64,000 bases of DNA from Bifidobacterium catenulatum PV20-2. Lineage in GTDB: Bacteria > Actinomycetota > Actinomycetes > Actinomycetales > Bifidobacteriaceae. The notes beneath the pieces are model-generated. The model did not search any database and had not been told where the DNA came from. It was given only the letters and a program-made list of their open reading frames with translations. Both the position numbers and the translations under genes were made by a program. Positions 9,492 through 19,274 of this stretch are shown in pieces. Every line of letters begins with the position of its first letter. The first letter of the stretch is position 1. The stretch lies in the NCBI RefSeq assembly GCF_000800455.1, contig NZ_CP007456.1:434001-498000 (forward strand), given 5' to 3'.

Positions 9492-9860
9492 ATGATTCAG
9501 CAGGAAACGCGGCTTCATGTCGCCGACAACACGGGTGCGAAGGAACTCCTCGCCATCCGAGTGCTCGGCGGATCGAAGCGACGCTATGCCGGCATTGGCG
9601 ACGTGATCGTCGCCTCCGTCAAGGACGCCATCCCTGGCGGGTCGGTCAAGAAGGGCGACGTCGTCAAGGCTGTCGTCGTCCGCACTGTCAAGGAGCACCG
9701 TCGTGTGGACGGCTCCTACATCAAGTTCGACGAGAACGCCGCCGTCATTCTCGGCTCTGGCCGTGAACCGAAGGGCACTCGTATCTTCGGACCGGTCGGT
9801 CGTGAACTGCGCGACAAGCGCTTCATGAAGATCGTGTCCCTCGCCCCGGAGGTGATCTGA
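9492..9860 (+). CDS. rplN: 50S ribosomal protein L14
   Basis: A uL14 of 122 residues with the classic start [19 protein letters not shown] and the signature [14 protein letters not shown], ending [13 protein letters not shown]. It forms a bridge to the 30S subunit. It is the first spc-type gene, with CTAAGGAGA as ribosome site, one base before rplX. Confidence 0.98.
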
Positions 9861-9861
9861 C

Positions 9862-10197
9862 ATGGCAGCCAAGATTAAGAGCGGCGACCTGGTCAAGGTC
9901 ATCCGCGGTAAGGATCGCGGCAAGGAAGGCACCGTCAAGCAGGTGCTCAAGGACGATCGTCTGATCGTTGAAGGCGTGCAGATCGTCAAGAAGCACGTTC
10001 GCGCCACGCAGCAGGGCCAGCAGGCCGGCATCGTGGCTGTCGAGGCTCCGATTCATCGCTCCAACGTGATGGTCATCGATCCGGAGACCAAGCAGCCGAC
10101 CCGCGTGCGCATCGTCGAAAAGGAAGAGGCTCGCGACGGCAAGGTGAAGACCGTGCGTGTGCGTGTTGCCAAGAAGTCCGGAAAGGAGCTGGCATGA
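9862..10197 (+). CDS. rplX: 50S ribosomal protein L24
   Basis: A uL24 of 111 residues with the KOW motif [25 protein letters not shown]. It initiates 50S assembly. The stop overlaps the rplE start by four bases (ATGA). Confidence 0.98.
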
Positions 10198-10766
10198 CCG
10201 ATACCACTGTCGAAGCGCCGGCAACTCCGCGCTTGAAGCAGAAGTACAACGAGCAGATTGTGCCGGAGCTGGAGAAGGAATTCCACTACTCCAACCCGAT
10301 GCAGGTCGCTCGCGTCCAGAAGGTCGTCGTCTCCATGGGCGTTGGCGCCGCGGCTCGCGACTCCAAGCTCATCGAAGGTGCCGTCAAGGATCTCACCCTG
10401 ATCACCGGCCAGAAGCCGAAGATCACCAAGGCTAAGAAGTCCGTCGCACAGTTCCACCTGCGCGAAGGCCAGGCCATCGGCGCTTACGTCACCCTGCGTG
10501 GCGAGCGTATGTGGGAGTTCCTGGATCGCCTTCTGACCATGGCTCTGCCGCGTATCCGCGATTTCCGTGGCATCAATGGCAACCAGTTCGACGGTCAGGG
10601 CAACTACAACTTTGGTCTCACCGAGCAGTCCATGTTCCACGAGATTGATCCGGATTCGATCGATCACCAGCGCGGTATGGACATCACCGTGGTGACCAGC
10701 ACCAAGGACGACAAGGAAGCTCGTGTGCTCCTGAAGCATCTTGGCTTCCCCTTCAAGGAGAACTGA
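10194..10766 (+). CDS. rplE: 50S ribosomal protein L5
   Basis: A uL5 of 190 residues with [50 protein letters not shown] and the C-terminal [20 protein letters not shown]. It binds 5S rRNA. The start overlaps rplX; the type Z S14 gene follows immediately. Confidence 0.98.
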
Positions 10767-10767
10767 T

Positions 10768-10953
10768 ATGGCAAAAACCGCTCTTAAGAACAAGGCGGCC
10801 GCTAAGCCGAAGTTCAAGGTGCGCGCTTACACGCGTTGCCAGGTCTGCGGTCGTCCTCACTCCGTCTACCGCAAGTTCGGCCTTTGCCGCATCTGCCTTC
10901 GTGAGAAGGCTCACCGCGGCGAGCTGCCCGGCGTTACGAAGTCCAGTTGGTAA
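10768..10953 (+). CDS. rpsZ: 30S ribosomal protein S14, zinc-binding type Z
   Basis: A 61-residue uS14 with two CxxC pairs, [20 protein letters not shown], that form a zinc ribbon (the C+ form). The ATG at 10768 follows CAAGGAG with proper spacing. An upstream in-frame start at 10741 would add nine unrelated residues, so I reject it. It is often labelled rpsN1 or rpsN. Confidence 0.96.
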   Translation: MAKTALKNKAAAKPKFKVRAYTRCQVCGRPHSVYRKFGLCRICLREKAHRGELPGVTKSSW

Positions 10954-11036
10954 ATAACGACGCTGAAGGTCCGCGGCCCAATCGCTGAAAGCGTGCGGGC
11001 GGCGGAAACCACGGCGAGAAAGGGCAATAAGCCCAA

Positions 11037-11435
11037 ATGACAATGACAGATCCGATCGCAGACATGCTTACGCGTCTGCGTAATGCGAGCGCGGCAAAGC
11101 ACGAAACCGTGGATATGCCGTACTCCAAGTTCAAGGCGAACATCGCCGAGATTCTGAAGCGCGAAGGCTACATCAAGGACTTCACCGCTAAGGAAGCCAA
11201 GGTCGGCCAGACCCTCGAGGTCACTCTCAAGTATGGTCCGAACGGCGAGCGTTCCATCCAGGGCATTAAGCGCATCTCCAAGCCGGGCCTGCGTCGTTAC
11301 GCAAAGTCCGATGCTCTGCCGATGCCGCTCGGTGGCCTTGGCATCGCAATCATCTCGACTAGCTCAGGACTGCTGACCCAGAAGGAATGCCTCGACCGAG
11401 GCATCGGCGGCGAAATCGTCGCTTTCGTTTGGTGA
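11037..11435 (+). CDS. rpsH: 30S ribosomal protein S8
   Basis: A uS8 of 132 residues with [15 protein letters not shown] at the start and the C-terminal [27 protein letters not shown]. In E. coli S8 is the autoregulator of the spc operon. The gap of 83 bases from the S14 gene is GC-rich and shows no clear hairpin. An alternative ATG two codons in is possible. Confidence 0.98.
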   Translation: MTMTDPIADMLTRLRNASAAKHETVDMPYSKFKANIAEILKREGYIKDFTAKEAKVGQTLEVTLKYGPNGERSIQGIKRISKPGLRRYAKSDALPMPLGGLGIAIISTSSGLLTQKECLDRGIGGEIVAFVW

Positions 11436-11452
11436 GAAAGGAGAGCTGAAAC

Positions 11453-11992
11453 ATGGCATCGCATATTGGTAAGCTCCCCGTCACCATTCCTGCTGGCGTG
11501 GAAGTTAAGATCGACGGTCAGTCCTTCACCGCCAAGGGCGTTAAGGGCACTGACTCCTACGAGATTCCGGAAGGCATCACCGCTCAGGTCGAAGGCAACG
11601 AGATCATCCTCATCCCGGCTGACGATCTGCGTCCGACCCGTGCAAAGCACGGCCTGGCTCGTTCCATTGTGGCGAGCATGGTCAAGGGCGTGCACGAGGG
11701 CTATACCAAGACCCTGGATATCGTCGGCACCGGTTACCGTGCTCAGGCGAAGGGTAAGGGTATCGAGTTCTCCCTCGGTTATTCCCACACCATCACTGTT
11801 GAGCCGCCGGAAGGCATCGAGTTCGAACTGCCGAACCCGAACCAGGTGATCGTCAAGGGTATCGACAAGCAGGCTGTCGGCCAGTGCGCCGCTAACATCC
11901 GCAAGCTTCGCGCTCCGGAACCCTACAAGGGCAAGGGCGTCAAGTACTCGGATGAACGCATCCTGCGCAAGGCTGGAAAGGCTGGTAAGTAA
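11453..11992 (+). CDS. rplF: 50S ribosomal protein L6
   Basis: A uL6 of 179 residues made of two similar domains, ending with the signature [19 protein letters not shown]. It sits near the GTPase-associated centre. GAAAGGAGAG precedes the start, and the stop overlaps the rplR start (TAATG). Confidence 0.98.
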   Translation: MASHIGKLPVTIPAGVEVKIDGQSFTAKGVKGTDSYEIPEGITAQVEGNEIILIPADDLRPTRAKHGLARSIVASMVKGVHEGYTKTLDIVGTGYRAQAKGKGIEFSLGYSHTITVEPPEGIEFELPNPNQVIVKGIDKQAVGQCAANIRKLRAPEPYKGKGVKYSDERILRKAGKAGK

Positions 11993-12363
11993 TGAGCGTC
12001 CAGATTTTCGGTAAGGGCAAGAAGGTCGCGCTCCAGCGCCGTCACGCTCGTTTGCGCAAGCGCATCAGCGGTACCCCGGAGCTCCCGCGTCTGGTGGTTA
12101 CCCGTTCCAACCGTCACATGGTTGCCCAGATCATCGACGACACCAAGGGCATTACCTTGGTGAGCGAATCCACTCTGATGAGCGATTTCGCTGGTTTCGA
12201 GGGCACCAAGACCGAAGCCGCCAAGAAGGTCGGCGAACTGATTGCCAAGAAGGCTCAGGACGCAGGCATCACCGCGGTTGTGTTCGATCGTGGCGGCAAC
12301 AAGTATCATGGCCGCGTCGCAGCTGTCGCTGAAGGCGCCCGCGAGGGAGGTCTGGCACTGTGA
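11992..12363 (+). CDS. rplR: 50S ribosomal protein L18
   Basis: A uL18 of 123 residues with [31 protein letters not shown] and the C-terminal [23 protein letters not shown]. It binds 5S rRNA with L5. One base overlaps rplF and four bases overlap rpsE. Confidence 0.97.
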   Translation: MSVQIFGKGKKVALQRRHARLRKRISGTPELPRLVVTRSNRHMVAQIIDDTKGITLVSESTLMSDFAGFEGTKTEAAKKVGELIAKKAQDAGITAVVFDRGGNKYHGRVAAVAEGAREGGLAL

Positions 12364-13085
12364 GCGACAACGAAAAGGAAACCCAAGTGGCTGAAGAAAC
12401 TCAGAACACTCAGGCTGCTGCTGAGGCTACCAACGAGGATCGCAAGTCCCGTCGTGGCCAGCGTGGTGAGGGTCGTCGTGGCGAGCGTCGTAACCGTCGT
12501 GAGGAATCTCACGAGAACGAGATGCTCGATCGCGTGGTGACCATCAACCGTGTGTCCAAGACCCACAAGGGTGGTCGTACGTTCAGCTTCGCCGCCCTCG
12601 TGGTGGTTGGCGACGGCAACGGCACCGTGGGTGTCGGCTACGGCAAGTCCCGTGAGGTCCCGGCTGCAATCGCCAAGGGCCAGCTGGATGCCAAGAAGCA
12701 CATGTTCACCGTTCCGCGCATCAAGGGCACCGTCACCCACCCGGTGATCGGTCATGATGCCGCAGGTACCGTGCTCCTGCGCCCGGCTGCCCCGGGTACC
12801 GGTGTTATCGCCGGCGGTGCAGTCCGCGCTGTCATGGAATGCGCTGGCATCACCGACGTCCTGACCAAGTCGATGGGCTCCGCCACCGCCGTCAACGTGG
12901 TGCGTGCAACTGTCGACGCTCTCAAGAAGCTCGAAGAGCCGGAAGAGATCGCAGCTCGTCGTGGCATGTCCCTCGAAGAGGTGGCTCCTGACTCCCTGCT
13001 GCGTGCTCGCGCCGAAGGCATCGCCGAGGCTCGCAAGGCCCGTGAAGAAGCACAGGCCAAGGCCGCTCAGAAGGACGGTGAGTGA
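12360..13085 (+). CDS. rpsE: 30S ribosomal protein S5
   Basis: A uS5 of 241 residues, much longer than E. coli S5 (167). The core starts near residue 55 ([41 protein letters not shown]). It is preceded by an acidic/Gln-rich and then Arg-rich extension and followed by an Ala/Glu/Lys tail. Such extensions are common in actinobacteria. GTG start, overlapping rplR by four bases. Confidence 0.97.
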   Translation: MSDNEKETQVAEETQNTQAAAEATNEDRKSRRGQRGEGRRGERRNRREESHENEMLDRVVTINRVSKTHKGGRTFSFAALVVVGDGNGTVGVGYGKSREVPAAIAKGQLDAKKHMFTVPRIKGTVTHPVIGHDAAGTVLLRPAAPGTGVIAGGAVRAVMECAGITDVLTKSMGSATAVNVVRATVDALKKLEEPEEIAARRGMSLEEVAPDSLLRARAEGIAEARKAREEAQAKAAQKDGE

Positions 13086-13267
13086 TGACTAACCTGAACA
13101 TCAAGCTGCACCACGGTCTGGTGAACTCCACTCCGAAGCAGCGTGCTGCGGCTCAGACTCTGGGCCTGAACAAGATTGGCAAGACCGTGACTCGTGAGGA
13201 CACCCCGGCCCTTCGTGGCCAGCTGCTGGTTCTCCGTCACCTGGTCACCGTTGAGGAGGCTGACTGA
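13085..13267 (+). CDS. rpmD: 50S ribosomal protein L30
   Basis: A uL30 of 60 residues with [21 protein letters not shown] start and [21 protein letters not shown] core (here [18 protein letters not shown]). The ATG at 13085 overlaps the rpsE stop by one base. A GTG one codon upstream is the alternative. Confidence 0.96.
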   Translation: MTNLNIKLHHGLVNSTPKQRAAAQTLGLNKIGKTVTREDTPALRGQLLVLRHLVTVEEAD

Positions 13268-13269
13268 TT

Positions 13270-13716
13270 ATGGCAGATATTCTGCAGATGCATGACCTGA
13301 AGCCGGCTCCGGGCGCCAAGAAGGATCGCATTCGCGTCGGTCGTGGTGAAGGCTCCAAGGGTAAGACCTCGGGCCGTGGCGACAAGGGTACCAAGAAGCG
13401 CTATCAGGTTCGCCCGGGCTTCGAAGGTGGCCAGCTGCCGCTGTACATGCGCCTTCCGAAGCTGCGTGGCTTCAAGAGCCCGTTCAAGAAGGAATATCAG
13501 GTCGTCAACGTCGCAGCTCTTGCGGAACTGTTCCCGCAGGGTGGCGAGATCACCGTTGCCGATCTGGTAGCCAAGGGTGCCGTGCGTGACGGCTACCCGG
13601 TCAAGGTTCTGGGCGACGGCGAGGTTTCGGCTGCCTACACCATCAAGGGTGTCAAGGCTTCCGCTTCCGCCAAGTCCAAGATTGAGGCTGCCGGCGGCTC
13701 CATCTCCGAGGACTGA
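13270..13716 (+). CDS. rplO: 50S ribosomal protein L15
   Basis: A uL15 of 148 residues with the Gly/Arg/Lys-rich N-terminus ([21 protein letters not shown]), the [16 protein letters not shown] segment and the C-terminal [17 protein letters not shown]. Two bases after rpmD; a strong terminator follows, separating it from secY. Confidence 0.97.
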   Translation: MADILQMHDLKPAPGAKKDRIRVGRGEGSKGKTSGRGDKGTKKRYQVRPGFEGGQLPLYMRLPKLRGFKSPFKKEYQVVNVAALAELFPQGGEITVADLVAKGAVRDGYPVKVLGDGEVSAAYTIKGVKASASAKSKIEAAGGSISED

Positions 13717-13747
13717 TTCCACGGAATGTAGCTGACTTAAGCTCGTG

Positions 13748-13795
13748 AGTGAGGCTTCTCCCGCTGAGGCGGGGGAGGCCTCACTTCGTTTTTCG
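13748..13795 (+). terminator. Terminator between rplO and secY
   Basis: A stem of about 16 base pairs (GTGAGGC...CTCCCGC against GCGGGGGAGGCCTCAC) with a TGAG loop, followed by TTCGTTTTT. It implies that secY is also read from its own promoter, somewhere in the AT-rich stretch around 13810-13900. Confidence 0.85.
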
Positions 13796-13962
13796 GTCCA
13801 GTACGGGGAATGAAAAACGAAAAACTGTGCCCAGAAATCTAATAAAAAATGACAGAGGATGGAACACTCCACGTGTAGGTAGACGCCGTACGCTAGACTC
13901 GACCGGTAGAGTCTGTTTTTGCATGGGTGCGCAGGCGCGCACGTCGATGGAAGGAATCCCAG

Positions 13963-15300
13963 GTGAGGACGTTAATCCAGGCCTTGAAAACCAAGGAGTT
14001 GAGGAACAAGATCCTCTTCACTCTTGGTATCATCATCATTTATCGTATTGGTTCGTTCATTCCGACCCCAGGTGTCGACTACAAGGTGGTCCAGCAGTGC
14101 GTCGGCTCGATGAACAGCACCTCCGAGAACTTCATTGGTCTGGTGAACCTCTTCTCCGGCGGCGCAATGCTGCAGCTGTCGATTTTCGCGCTAGGCGTCA
14201 TGCCGTACATCACGGCATCCATCGTCATCCAGCTGCTCCGCGTGGTTATTCCCCGCTTTGAGGCGCTGCACAAGGAAGGTCAGTCTGGCGAAGCCAAGCT
14301 GACCCAGTACACCCGTTACCTGACCATTGGCCTTGCTGTGCTGCAGTCCACCACCATTCTGGTGACCGCCCGCTCCGGCGCCCTGTTCAACTACCGGTGC
14401 TCCCAGGTTGTGCCTGACGGTTCCGTCTGGAACCTCGTGGTCATGGTGCTGATTATGACCGGTGGTACGGGCCTGATCATGTGGATGGCCGAATTGGTCA
14501 CCGATAAGGGTCTTGGCCAGGGTATGTCCATCCTTATCTTCATGTCCATCTGTTCCGGATTCCTGCCGCAGTTGTGGGAGATCGGTTGGGGCACCAAAGG
14601 CACCGATGGCAATTGGGCGAAGTTTGCCGCGGTCGTCGGTGTACTGTTGGTTATCATGATCCTCGTCATCTACGTCGAGCTTTCCCAGCGTCGTATTCCG
14701 GTGCAGTACACCCGTCGTATGATTGGCCGTAAGATGTACGGCGGATCCTCCACCTATCTGCCGCTGAAGATCAATATGAGCGGCGTTATTCCACCGATCT
14801 TCGCGTCCTCCATTCTGGCCATCCCGACCCTGATCGCACAGTTCGGCAAATCCGACCAGTCTTGGGTCAAGTGGATCAACTCCAACCTGGCCAACACCAC
14901 TTCCGTGTGGTACATCGCACTGTACGCGTTGATGATCGTGTTCTTCTGCTTCTTCTACACGGAAATCACCTTCAACCCGGACGAGACCGCAGACAACATG
15001 AAGCAGTACGGCGGCTTCATTCCTGGAATCCGCGCAGGCAGCGCTACCAGCCGTTATCTGAGCTACGTGATGAACAGGCTCAACACCGTCGGTGCCGTGT
15101 ACCTACTATTCGTGGCGCTTATTCCGACCGTGCTCATCATGGCGCTTGACCTCAACACCAAGTTGCCGTTCGGCGGCACCACTATCCTGATTATCGCAGG
15201 CGTCGGCCTCGACACCTTGCGTCAGGCCAAGGCCCAGACAGAACAGTTCCAGTACGCTGGATTCCTGTTCGAGGGCACTGACCACAAGGAAGGCAAGTAA
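13963..15300 (+). CDS. secY: Protein translocase subunit SecY
   Basis: The 445-residue channel subunit of the Sec translocon, a membrane protein with about ten transmembrane helices. Recognisable segments are IIIYRIGSFIPTPGVD (helix 1 and plug entry), GGAMLQLSIFALGVMPYITASIVIQLL, GMSILIFMSICSGF and GGTTILIIAGVGLDTLRQ near the C-terminus. The GTG at 13963 has GGAAGGAA before it; the frame stays open 12 codons further up but without a better site. It is separated from rplO by a terminator and from adk by another. Confidence 0.97.
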   Translation: MRTLIQALKTKELRNKILFTLGIIIIYRIGSFIPTPGVDYKVVQQCVGSMNSTSENFIGLVNLFSGGAMLQLSIFALGVMPYITASIVIQLLRVVIPRFEALHKEGQSGEAKLTQYTRYLTIGLAVLQSTTILVTARSGALFNYRCSQVVPDGSVWNLVVMVLIMTGGTGLIMWMAELVTDKGLGQGMSILIFMSICSGFLPQLWEIGWGTKGTDGNWAKFAAVVGVLLVIMILVIYVELSQRRIPVQYTRRMIGRKMYGGSSTYLPLKINMSGVIPPIFASSILAIPTLIAQFGKSDQSWVKWINSNLANTTSVWYIALYALMIVFFCFFYTEITFNPDETADNMKQYGGFIPGIRAGSATSRYLSYVMNRLNTVGAVYLLFVALIPTVLIMALDLNTKLPFGGTTILIIAGVGLDTLRQAKAQTEQFQYAGFLFEGTDHKEGK

Positions 15301-15306
15301 AACCTC

Positions 15307-15350
15307 AAAATCGTGATACCGTTTCGACATGAGTCGGTATCACGATTTTT
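15307..15350 (+). terminator. Terminator after secY
   Basis: AAAATCGTGATACCG pairs with CGGTATCACGATTTT, followed by T. It is a clean intrinsic terminator between secY and adk. Confidence 0.88.
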
Positions 15351-15409
15351 CATGTAACTAATCGAGAATCAGAAAGCCTCGAAAGAGGCCAAATGAAACG
15401 GAGAACAAC

Positions 15410-15970
15410 ATGCGACTGCTGATCATGGGACCTCAGGGCGTCGGCAAAGGCACCCAGGCTGCTCTGCTGAGCGAGCACTACGGTATTCCGGCGATCTCCA
15501 CCGGCGATATCTTCCGCTACAACATCAAGAACAAGACCGAACTTGGCGTTGAGGCACTGAAATACATCGACAAGGGCGAACTGGTTCCTGACGAGCTGAC
15601 CAACAAGATCGTCAAGGATCGCTTGGCCATGGACGATGCCAAGAACGGTTGGATTCTTGACGGCTACCCGCGCAACGCCTCCCAGGTCGAAGCGTTGGAC
15701 GCCATCCTCGCCGATCTGAACACTCCTCTGGACGCCGTGGTGGCTCTTGATGCTGACCATGACGTGCTTATGGAGCGCATGAAGAAGCGCGCCGAGATTG
15801 AAGGCCGCTCCGACGACACTCCGGAAGCAATCGCCAAGCGCCTCGACGTATATGCCAAGGAAACCGCTCCGCTGCTGGCAACCTACGAAGAGCGTGGCCT
15901 GCTGAAGACCTTCAACGGCGTCGGTTCCGTCGAAGAGATTCAGTCCACCATCGTGGCTGAACTCGGCTGA
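15410..15970 (+). CDS. adk: Adenylate kinase
   Basis: Interconverts ATP + AMP and 2 ADP in the cytoplasm. The P-loop GPQGVGKGTQA (residues 7-17), the AMP-binding ISTGDIFR and DGYPRNASQ, and the C-terminal arginine region are all present. At 186 residues it is the short form with no zinc-type LID insert, common in actinobacteria. AAACGGAGAA precedes the ATG. It has its own terminator, so it is probably a single-gene transcript or read through from secY. The map gene that often follows adk is not here. Confidence 0.97.
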   Translation: MRLLIMGPQGVGKGTQAALLSEHYGIPAISTGDIFRYNIKNKTELGVEALKYIDKGELVPDELTNKIVKDRLAMDDAKNGWILDGYPRNASQVEALDAILADLNTPLDAVVALDADHDVLMERMKKRAEIEGRSDDTPEAIAKRLDVYAKETAPLLATYEERGLLKTFNGVGSVEEIQSTIVAELG

Positions 15971-16043
15971 GATAGCTGAGGATTGGGCTGATTCGAATCG
16001 TATGCATAGATAAGAAAGCCCAGTAAAATACCATAAATCAATC

Positions 16044-16090
16044 GAAAACGGGAATTACGACACGCCGAACATGCCGTAATTCCCGTTTTC
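16044..16090 (+). terminator. Terminator after adk
   Basis: GAAAACGGGAATTACG pairs perfectly with CGTAATTCCCGTTTTC (16 base pairs), loop of 15 bases. The arms supply A and T tracts in both directions. It separates adk from infA. Confidence 0.85.
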
Positions 16091-16157
16091 GTGTATTCTT
16101 GCAAGTTGGTGTGTCTTCGGGCACGCATAGTAATCGCCAAAGAACGGAACGAGGCTC

Positions 16158-16376
16158 ATGGCTAAAGACGGTGTGATTGAAGTCGAAGGACAGGTAGTGG
16201 AGGCACTGCCGAACGCGATGTTCCGCGTTGAACTCGAGAACAAGCATATCGTGCTCGCAACCATCTCGGGCAAGATGAGGAAGAACTACATCCGCATTCT
16301 GCCGCAGGATCGAGTTGTGCTTGAAATGAGCCCTTACGATCTGAACCGCGGCCGTATTACGTACCGTTACAAGTAA
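16158..16376 (+). CDS. infA: Translation initiation factor IF-1
   Basis: A single OB-fold protein of 72 residues with the typical [45 protein letters not shown] and GRITYRYK. It binds the 30S A site during initiation. It follows the adk terminator, so a promoter should lie at about 16090-16140, and it leads the infA-rpmJ-rpsM-rpsK-rpoA-rplQ run. Confidence 0.98.
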
Positions 16377-16398
16377 GGTACACAAGCAAAGGAAAACC

Positions 16399-16512
16399 AT
16401 GAAGGTCAGCCCTAGTGTGAAGAGGATCTGCGAGAATTGCCGCGTGATCCGTCGTCACGGCCGCGTCATGGTGATCTGCGTCAACCCGCGCCACAAGCAG
16501 CGCCAGGGCTGA
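16399..16512 (+). CDS. rpmJ: 50S ribosomal protein L36
   Basis: A 37-residue bL36: [14 protein letters not shown] then [23 protein letters not shown]. The three cysteines and the histidine (C11, C14, C27, H32) form the zinc ribbon, so this is the zinc-binding type. AAAGGAAAACC precedes the ATG. It lies 22 bases after infA. Confidence 0.97.
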
Positions 16513-16648
16513 GAGTAGATCCAGCGGCACAATAAGTACAGGCGCTGAGTCACAGATCGCGCAAGCGATATGAACCCCGGGTACGCAGGCCCGGGCCGGG
16601 AAACCGGACGACTCGGTGCAAGACCTGCGGAAAACAGAAGGAATCGCA

Positions 16649-17026
16649 ATGGCACGTCTTGCCGGAGTCGACATCCCCAATGAGAAGCGCATCGAGATCG
16701 CCCTCACCTACATCTTTGGTGTGGGTCGTACTCGTGCCAAGGAAACGCTTGCCGCGACCGGTATCAACCCGGATATTCGCGTCAAGGATCTGACGGATGA
16801 GCAGCTGATCACGCTGCGTGACTACCTCGAAGGTAACTACAAGATCGAGGGCGATCTGCGTCGTGAAATCGATGCGGATATCCGTCGTAAGATTCAGATC
16901 AACTGCTACCAAGGCCAGCGTCACCGTAAGGGACTTCCTGTGCGCGGTCAGCGCACCAAGACCAATGCACGTACCCGCAAGGGTCCGAAGCGTACGGTCG
17001 CCGGAAAGAAGAAGGCCACCAAGTAA
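16649..17026 (+). CDS. rpsM: 30S ribosomal protein S13
   Basis: A uS13 of 125 residues with [29 protein letters not shown] and the C-terminal [27 protein letters not shown]. The ATG at 16649 follows AGAAGGAA. An earlier in-frame start at 16616 would add eleven residues foreign to the family. It contacts the P-site tRNA and bridges the subunits. Confidence 0.97.
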   Translation: MARLAGVDIPNEKRIEIALTYIFGVGRTRAKETLAATGINPDIRVKDLTDEQLITLRDYLEGNYKIEGDLRREIDADIRRKIQINCYQGQRHRKGLPVRGQRTKTNARTRKGPKRTVAGKKKATK

Positions 17027-17110
17027 TCGGTGGCTGTCAGTTCAGACCACGAGACGTAAGTTTCATCGCCTGAACAACAAAGCAAATTCGTTATTAGGAA
17101 ACGAGGGTCA

Positions 17111-17509
17111 ATGGCAGCTCAAAAGCAAGCCGCGCGCAAGCCGCGTCGCCGCGACCGTAAGTCGGTCCCGGTTGGGCAGGCGCACATCAAGTCCACTTTC
17201 AACAACACCATCATTTCGATCACCGACCCGTCCGGCGCAGTTGTGTCCTGGGCGTCCGGTGGCGATGTCGGCTTCAAGGGCTCCCGCAAGTCCACGCCGT
17301 ACGCCGCTGGCATGGCCGCTGAATCCGCAGCCCGCAAGGCTATGGAGCACGGTCTGAAGAAGGTCGACGTGTTCGTGAAGGGTCCGGGTTCCGGTCGTGA
17401 AACCGCTATCCGTTCCCTGCAGTCCGCCGGACTCGAAGTCGGTTCCATCACCGACGTCACCCCGCAGGCACACAACGGCGTTCGTCCTCCGAAGCGCCGT
17501 CGCGTCTGA
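17111..17509 (+). CDS. rpsK: 30S ribosomal protein S11
   Basis: A uS11 of 132 residues with [45 protein letters not shown] and the C-terminal [18 protein letters not shown]. It forms the platform near the mRNA exit. The next gene is rpoA; the rpsD gene often found between them is absent from this locus. Confidence 0.98.
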   Translation: MAAQKQAARKPRRRDRKSVPVGQAHIKSTFNNTIISITDPSGAVVSWASGGDVGFKGSRKSTPYAAGMAAESAARKAMEHGLKKVDVFVKGPGSGRETAIRSLQSAGLEVGSITDVTPQAHNGVRPPKRRRV

Positions 17510-17589
17510 GCACTAAAAGAAATCATCAATCCAACGCCGCTTATGGCCGGTGAGTGCACCACCGGCCTGAAGCTGAAAGGATAACCACA

Positions 17590-18588
17590 GTGCTTATCGC
17601 ACAGCGTCCGACACTTACCGAGGAATCTCTCAACCCTCAGCGTTCCCGCTTCACCATCGAGCCTCTCGAGCCTGGTTTCGGCTACACGCTTGGCAATTCG
17701 CTGCGCCGTACCCTCCTGAGCTCCATCCCTGGAGCGGCTGTGACTTCGGTGCGTATCTCCGGCGTCCCGCACGAGTTCACCACTCTGCCGGGTGTTGAAG
17801 AGGACGTTACCGAGATCCTGTTGAACATCAAGGGCATCGTGCTCACCAGCGAATACGATGAGCCGGTTGTCATGTATCTGCGCAAGAGCGGCAAGGGCGA
17901 GGCCACCGCGGGTGACATCACCCCTCCGGCCGGCGTCACCATCGCCAACCCGGATATGCATATCGCAACCCTCGCGGAAGATGGTGAGCTCGAAATCGAG
18001 TTCACTGTCGAGCGTGGCCGCGGTTATGTGCCTGCCCAGATGAACAAGCAGGATAACGCCGAGATCGGTCGTATTCCGGTCGATTCGATTTACTCCCCGG
18101 TGCTCAAGGTGAGCTATCGTGTGGAAGCCACCCGCGTTGAACAGCGTACTGACTTCGACAAGCTCATCCTGGACGTGGAGACCAAGCCGGCAATCTCCCC
18201 GCGCGATGCAGTCGCATCCGCAGGCTCCACCCTGGTGGAACTCTTCGGCCTGTGCCGTGAGCTTAACACCCAGGCTGAGGGCGTCGAGGTTGGACCTGCC
18301 CCGGTGGCAGAGGAAACCAACCCGGAGATGGCCGTTCCGATCGAGGATCTCAATCTCACCCAGCGCAGCTACAACTGCCTGAAGCGTGAAGGCATCCACA
18401 CGATCGGCGAGCTGGTCGCCCACACTGAGCAGGATCTGCTCGACATCCGCAATTTCGGTATGAAGTCCATCGACGAAGTCAAAGAAAAGCTCCAGTCCTT
18501 GGGTCTGGCTCTCAAGGCTTCCCCGTTGGGCAACTTCGATACCAACAACCTCGAAGGCGGCACCTTCTTCTCGCCGGAAGACGAGTGA
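17590..18588 (+). CDS. rpoA: RNA polymerase alpha subunit
   Basis: A 332-residue alpha subunit. The N-terminal domain has [31 protein letters not shown] (dimerisation and assembly), a flexible linker lies near residue 240, and the C-terminal domain has [22 protein letters not shown] and the [14 protein letters not shown] helix-hairpin-helix for UP elements and activators. The GTG at 17590 has AAAGGATAA before it; the frame is open 12 codons further upstream, but that part is not conserved. Confidence 0.98.
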   Translation: MLIAQRPTLTEESLNPQRSRFTIEPLEPGFGYTLGNSLRRTLLSSIPGAAVTSVRISGVPHEFTTLPGVEEDVTEILLNIKGIVLTSEYDEPVVMYLRKSGKGEATAGDITPPAGVTIANPDMHIATLAEDGELEIEFTVERGRGYVPAQMNKQDNAEIGRIPVDSIYSPVLKVSYRVEATRVEQRTDFDKLILDVETKPAISPRDAVASAGSTLVELFGLCRELNTQAEGVEVGPAPVAEETNPEMAVPIEDLNLTQRSYNCLKREGIHTIGELVAHTEQDLLDIRNFGMKSIDEVKEKLQSLGLALKASPLGNFDTNNLEGGTFFSPEDE

Positions 18589-18613
18589 TTCGCCGCTTTT
18601 GACCTAACCGCTT

Positions 18614-18657
18614 CGTCGGATTCGGATGTTCGGGCGACTGCCCACCTGAATCCGACG
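18614..18657 (+). terminator. Hairpin between rpoA and rplQ
   Basis: CGTCGGATTC pairs with GAATCCGACG, with an inner GGGC/GCCC stem. It is followed by GGGGCTTTC, not a true U-run. It is best read as an attenuator or mRNA processing site that could lower rplQ output relative to rpoA, or protect the rpoA end. Confidence 0.5.
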
Positions 18658-18676
18658 GGGCTTTCAAGGAGAAACA

Positions 18677-19159
18677 ATGCCTACACCAAAGAAGGGTCCG
18701 CGTCTGGCCTCCAGCCCGGCTCATGAGCGTCTTATGCTCGCGAACATGGCTACCAGCCTGTTCCAGCGTGGCCGCATCACCACCACCCTGCCGAAGGCCA
18801 AGCGCCTTCGTCCGCTGGCTGAGCGTCTGATCACGCTCGCCAAGCGTGGTGATCTGCACAGCCGTCGTCGCGTGATGCGTGTCATCCGCAACAAGTCCGT
18901 CGTGCACAAGCTGTTCACCGAGATCGCCGAGCAGATGGAGCAGCGTGAGGGTGGCTACACCCGCATCGTCAAGATTGCTCCGCGTCGTGGCGATGCTGCT
19001 CCGGCAGCCATCATCGAGCTCGTCACCGAGCCGGTGAGCCCGAAGCAGGCTGTGGTCAAGGAAGCCGAAGCTGCAACCAAGGTTGCCGCTGAAGAAGCTC
19101 CGGTTGTCGAAGAGGCACCGGTTGAGGCTCCGGAAGCCACCGCAGAGAACGCCGAGTGA
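18677..19159 (+). CDS. rplQ: 50S ribosomal protein L17
   Basis: A bL17 core ([52 protein letters not shown]) with a C-terminal Ala/Glu/Val-rich tail of about 40 residues, giving 160 residues in all against 127 in E. coli. Such tails recur in actinobacteria. CAAGGAG precedes the ATG. It is the last gene of the ribosomal cluster, closed by a strong terminator. Confidence 0.97.
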   Translation: MPTPKKGPRLASSPAHERLMLANMATSLFQRGRITTTLPKAKRLRPLAERLITLAKRGDLHSRRRVMRVIRNKSVVHKLFTEIAEQMEQREGGYTRIVKIAPRRGDAAPAAIIELVTEPVSPKQAVVKEAEAATKVAAEEAPVVEEAPVEAPEATAENAE

Positions 19160-19189
19160 TTGGCATCAAGCAGGCTTGACTAGCTGATG

Positions 19190-19225
19190 AAAAGGCTGGG
19201 AATCGAAAGGTTCCCAGCCTTTTTT
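19190..19225 (+). terminator. Terminator after rplQ
   Basis: AAAAGGCTGGGAA pairs with TTCCCAGCCTTTT around a short loop, followed by T. It ends the alpha operon transcript. Confidence 0.9.
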
Positions 19226-19274
19226 GTTATGCGTTGTCATGTGTTGTTATGCGCCTTTTGTTATGCTCATTGCC

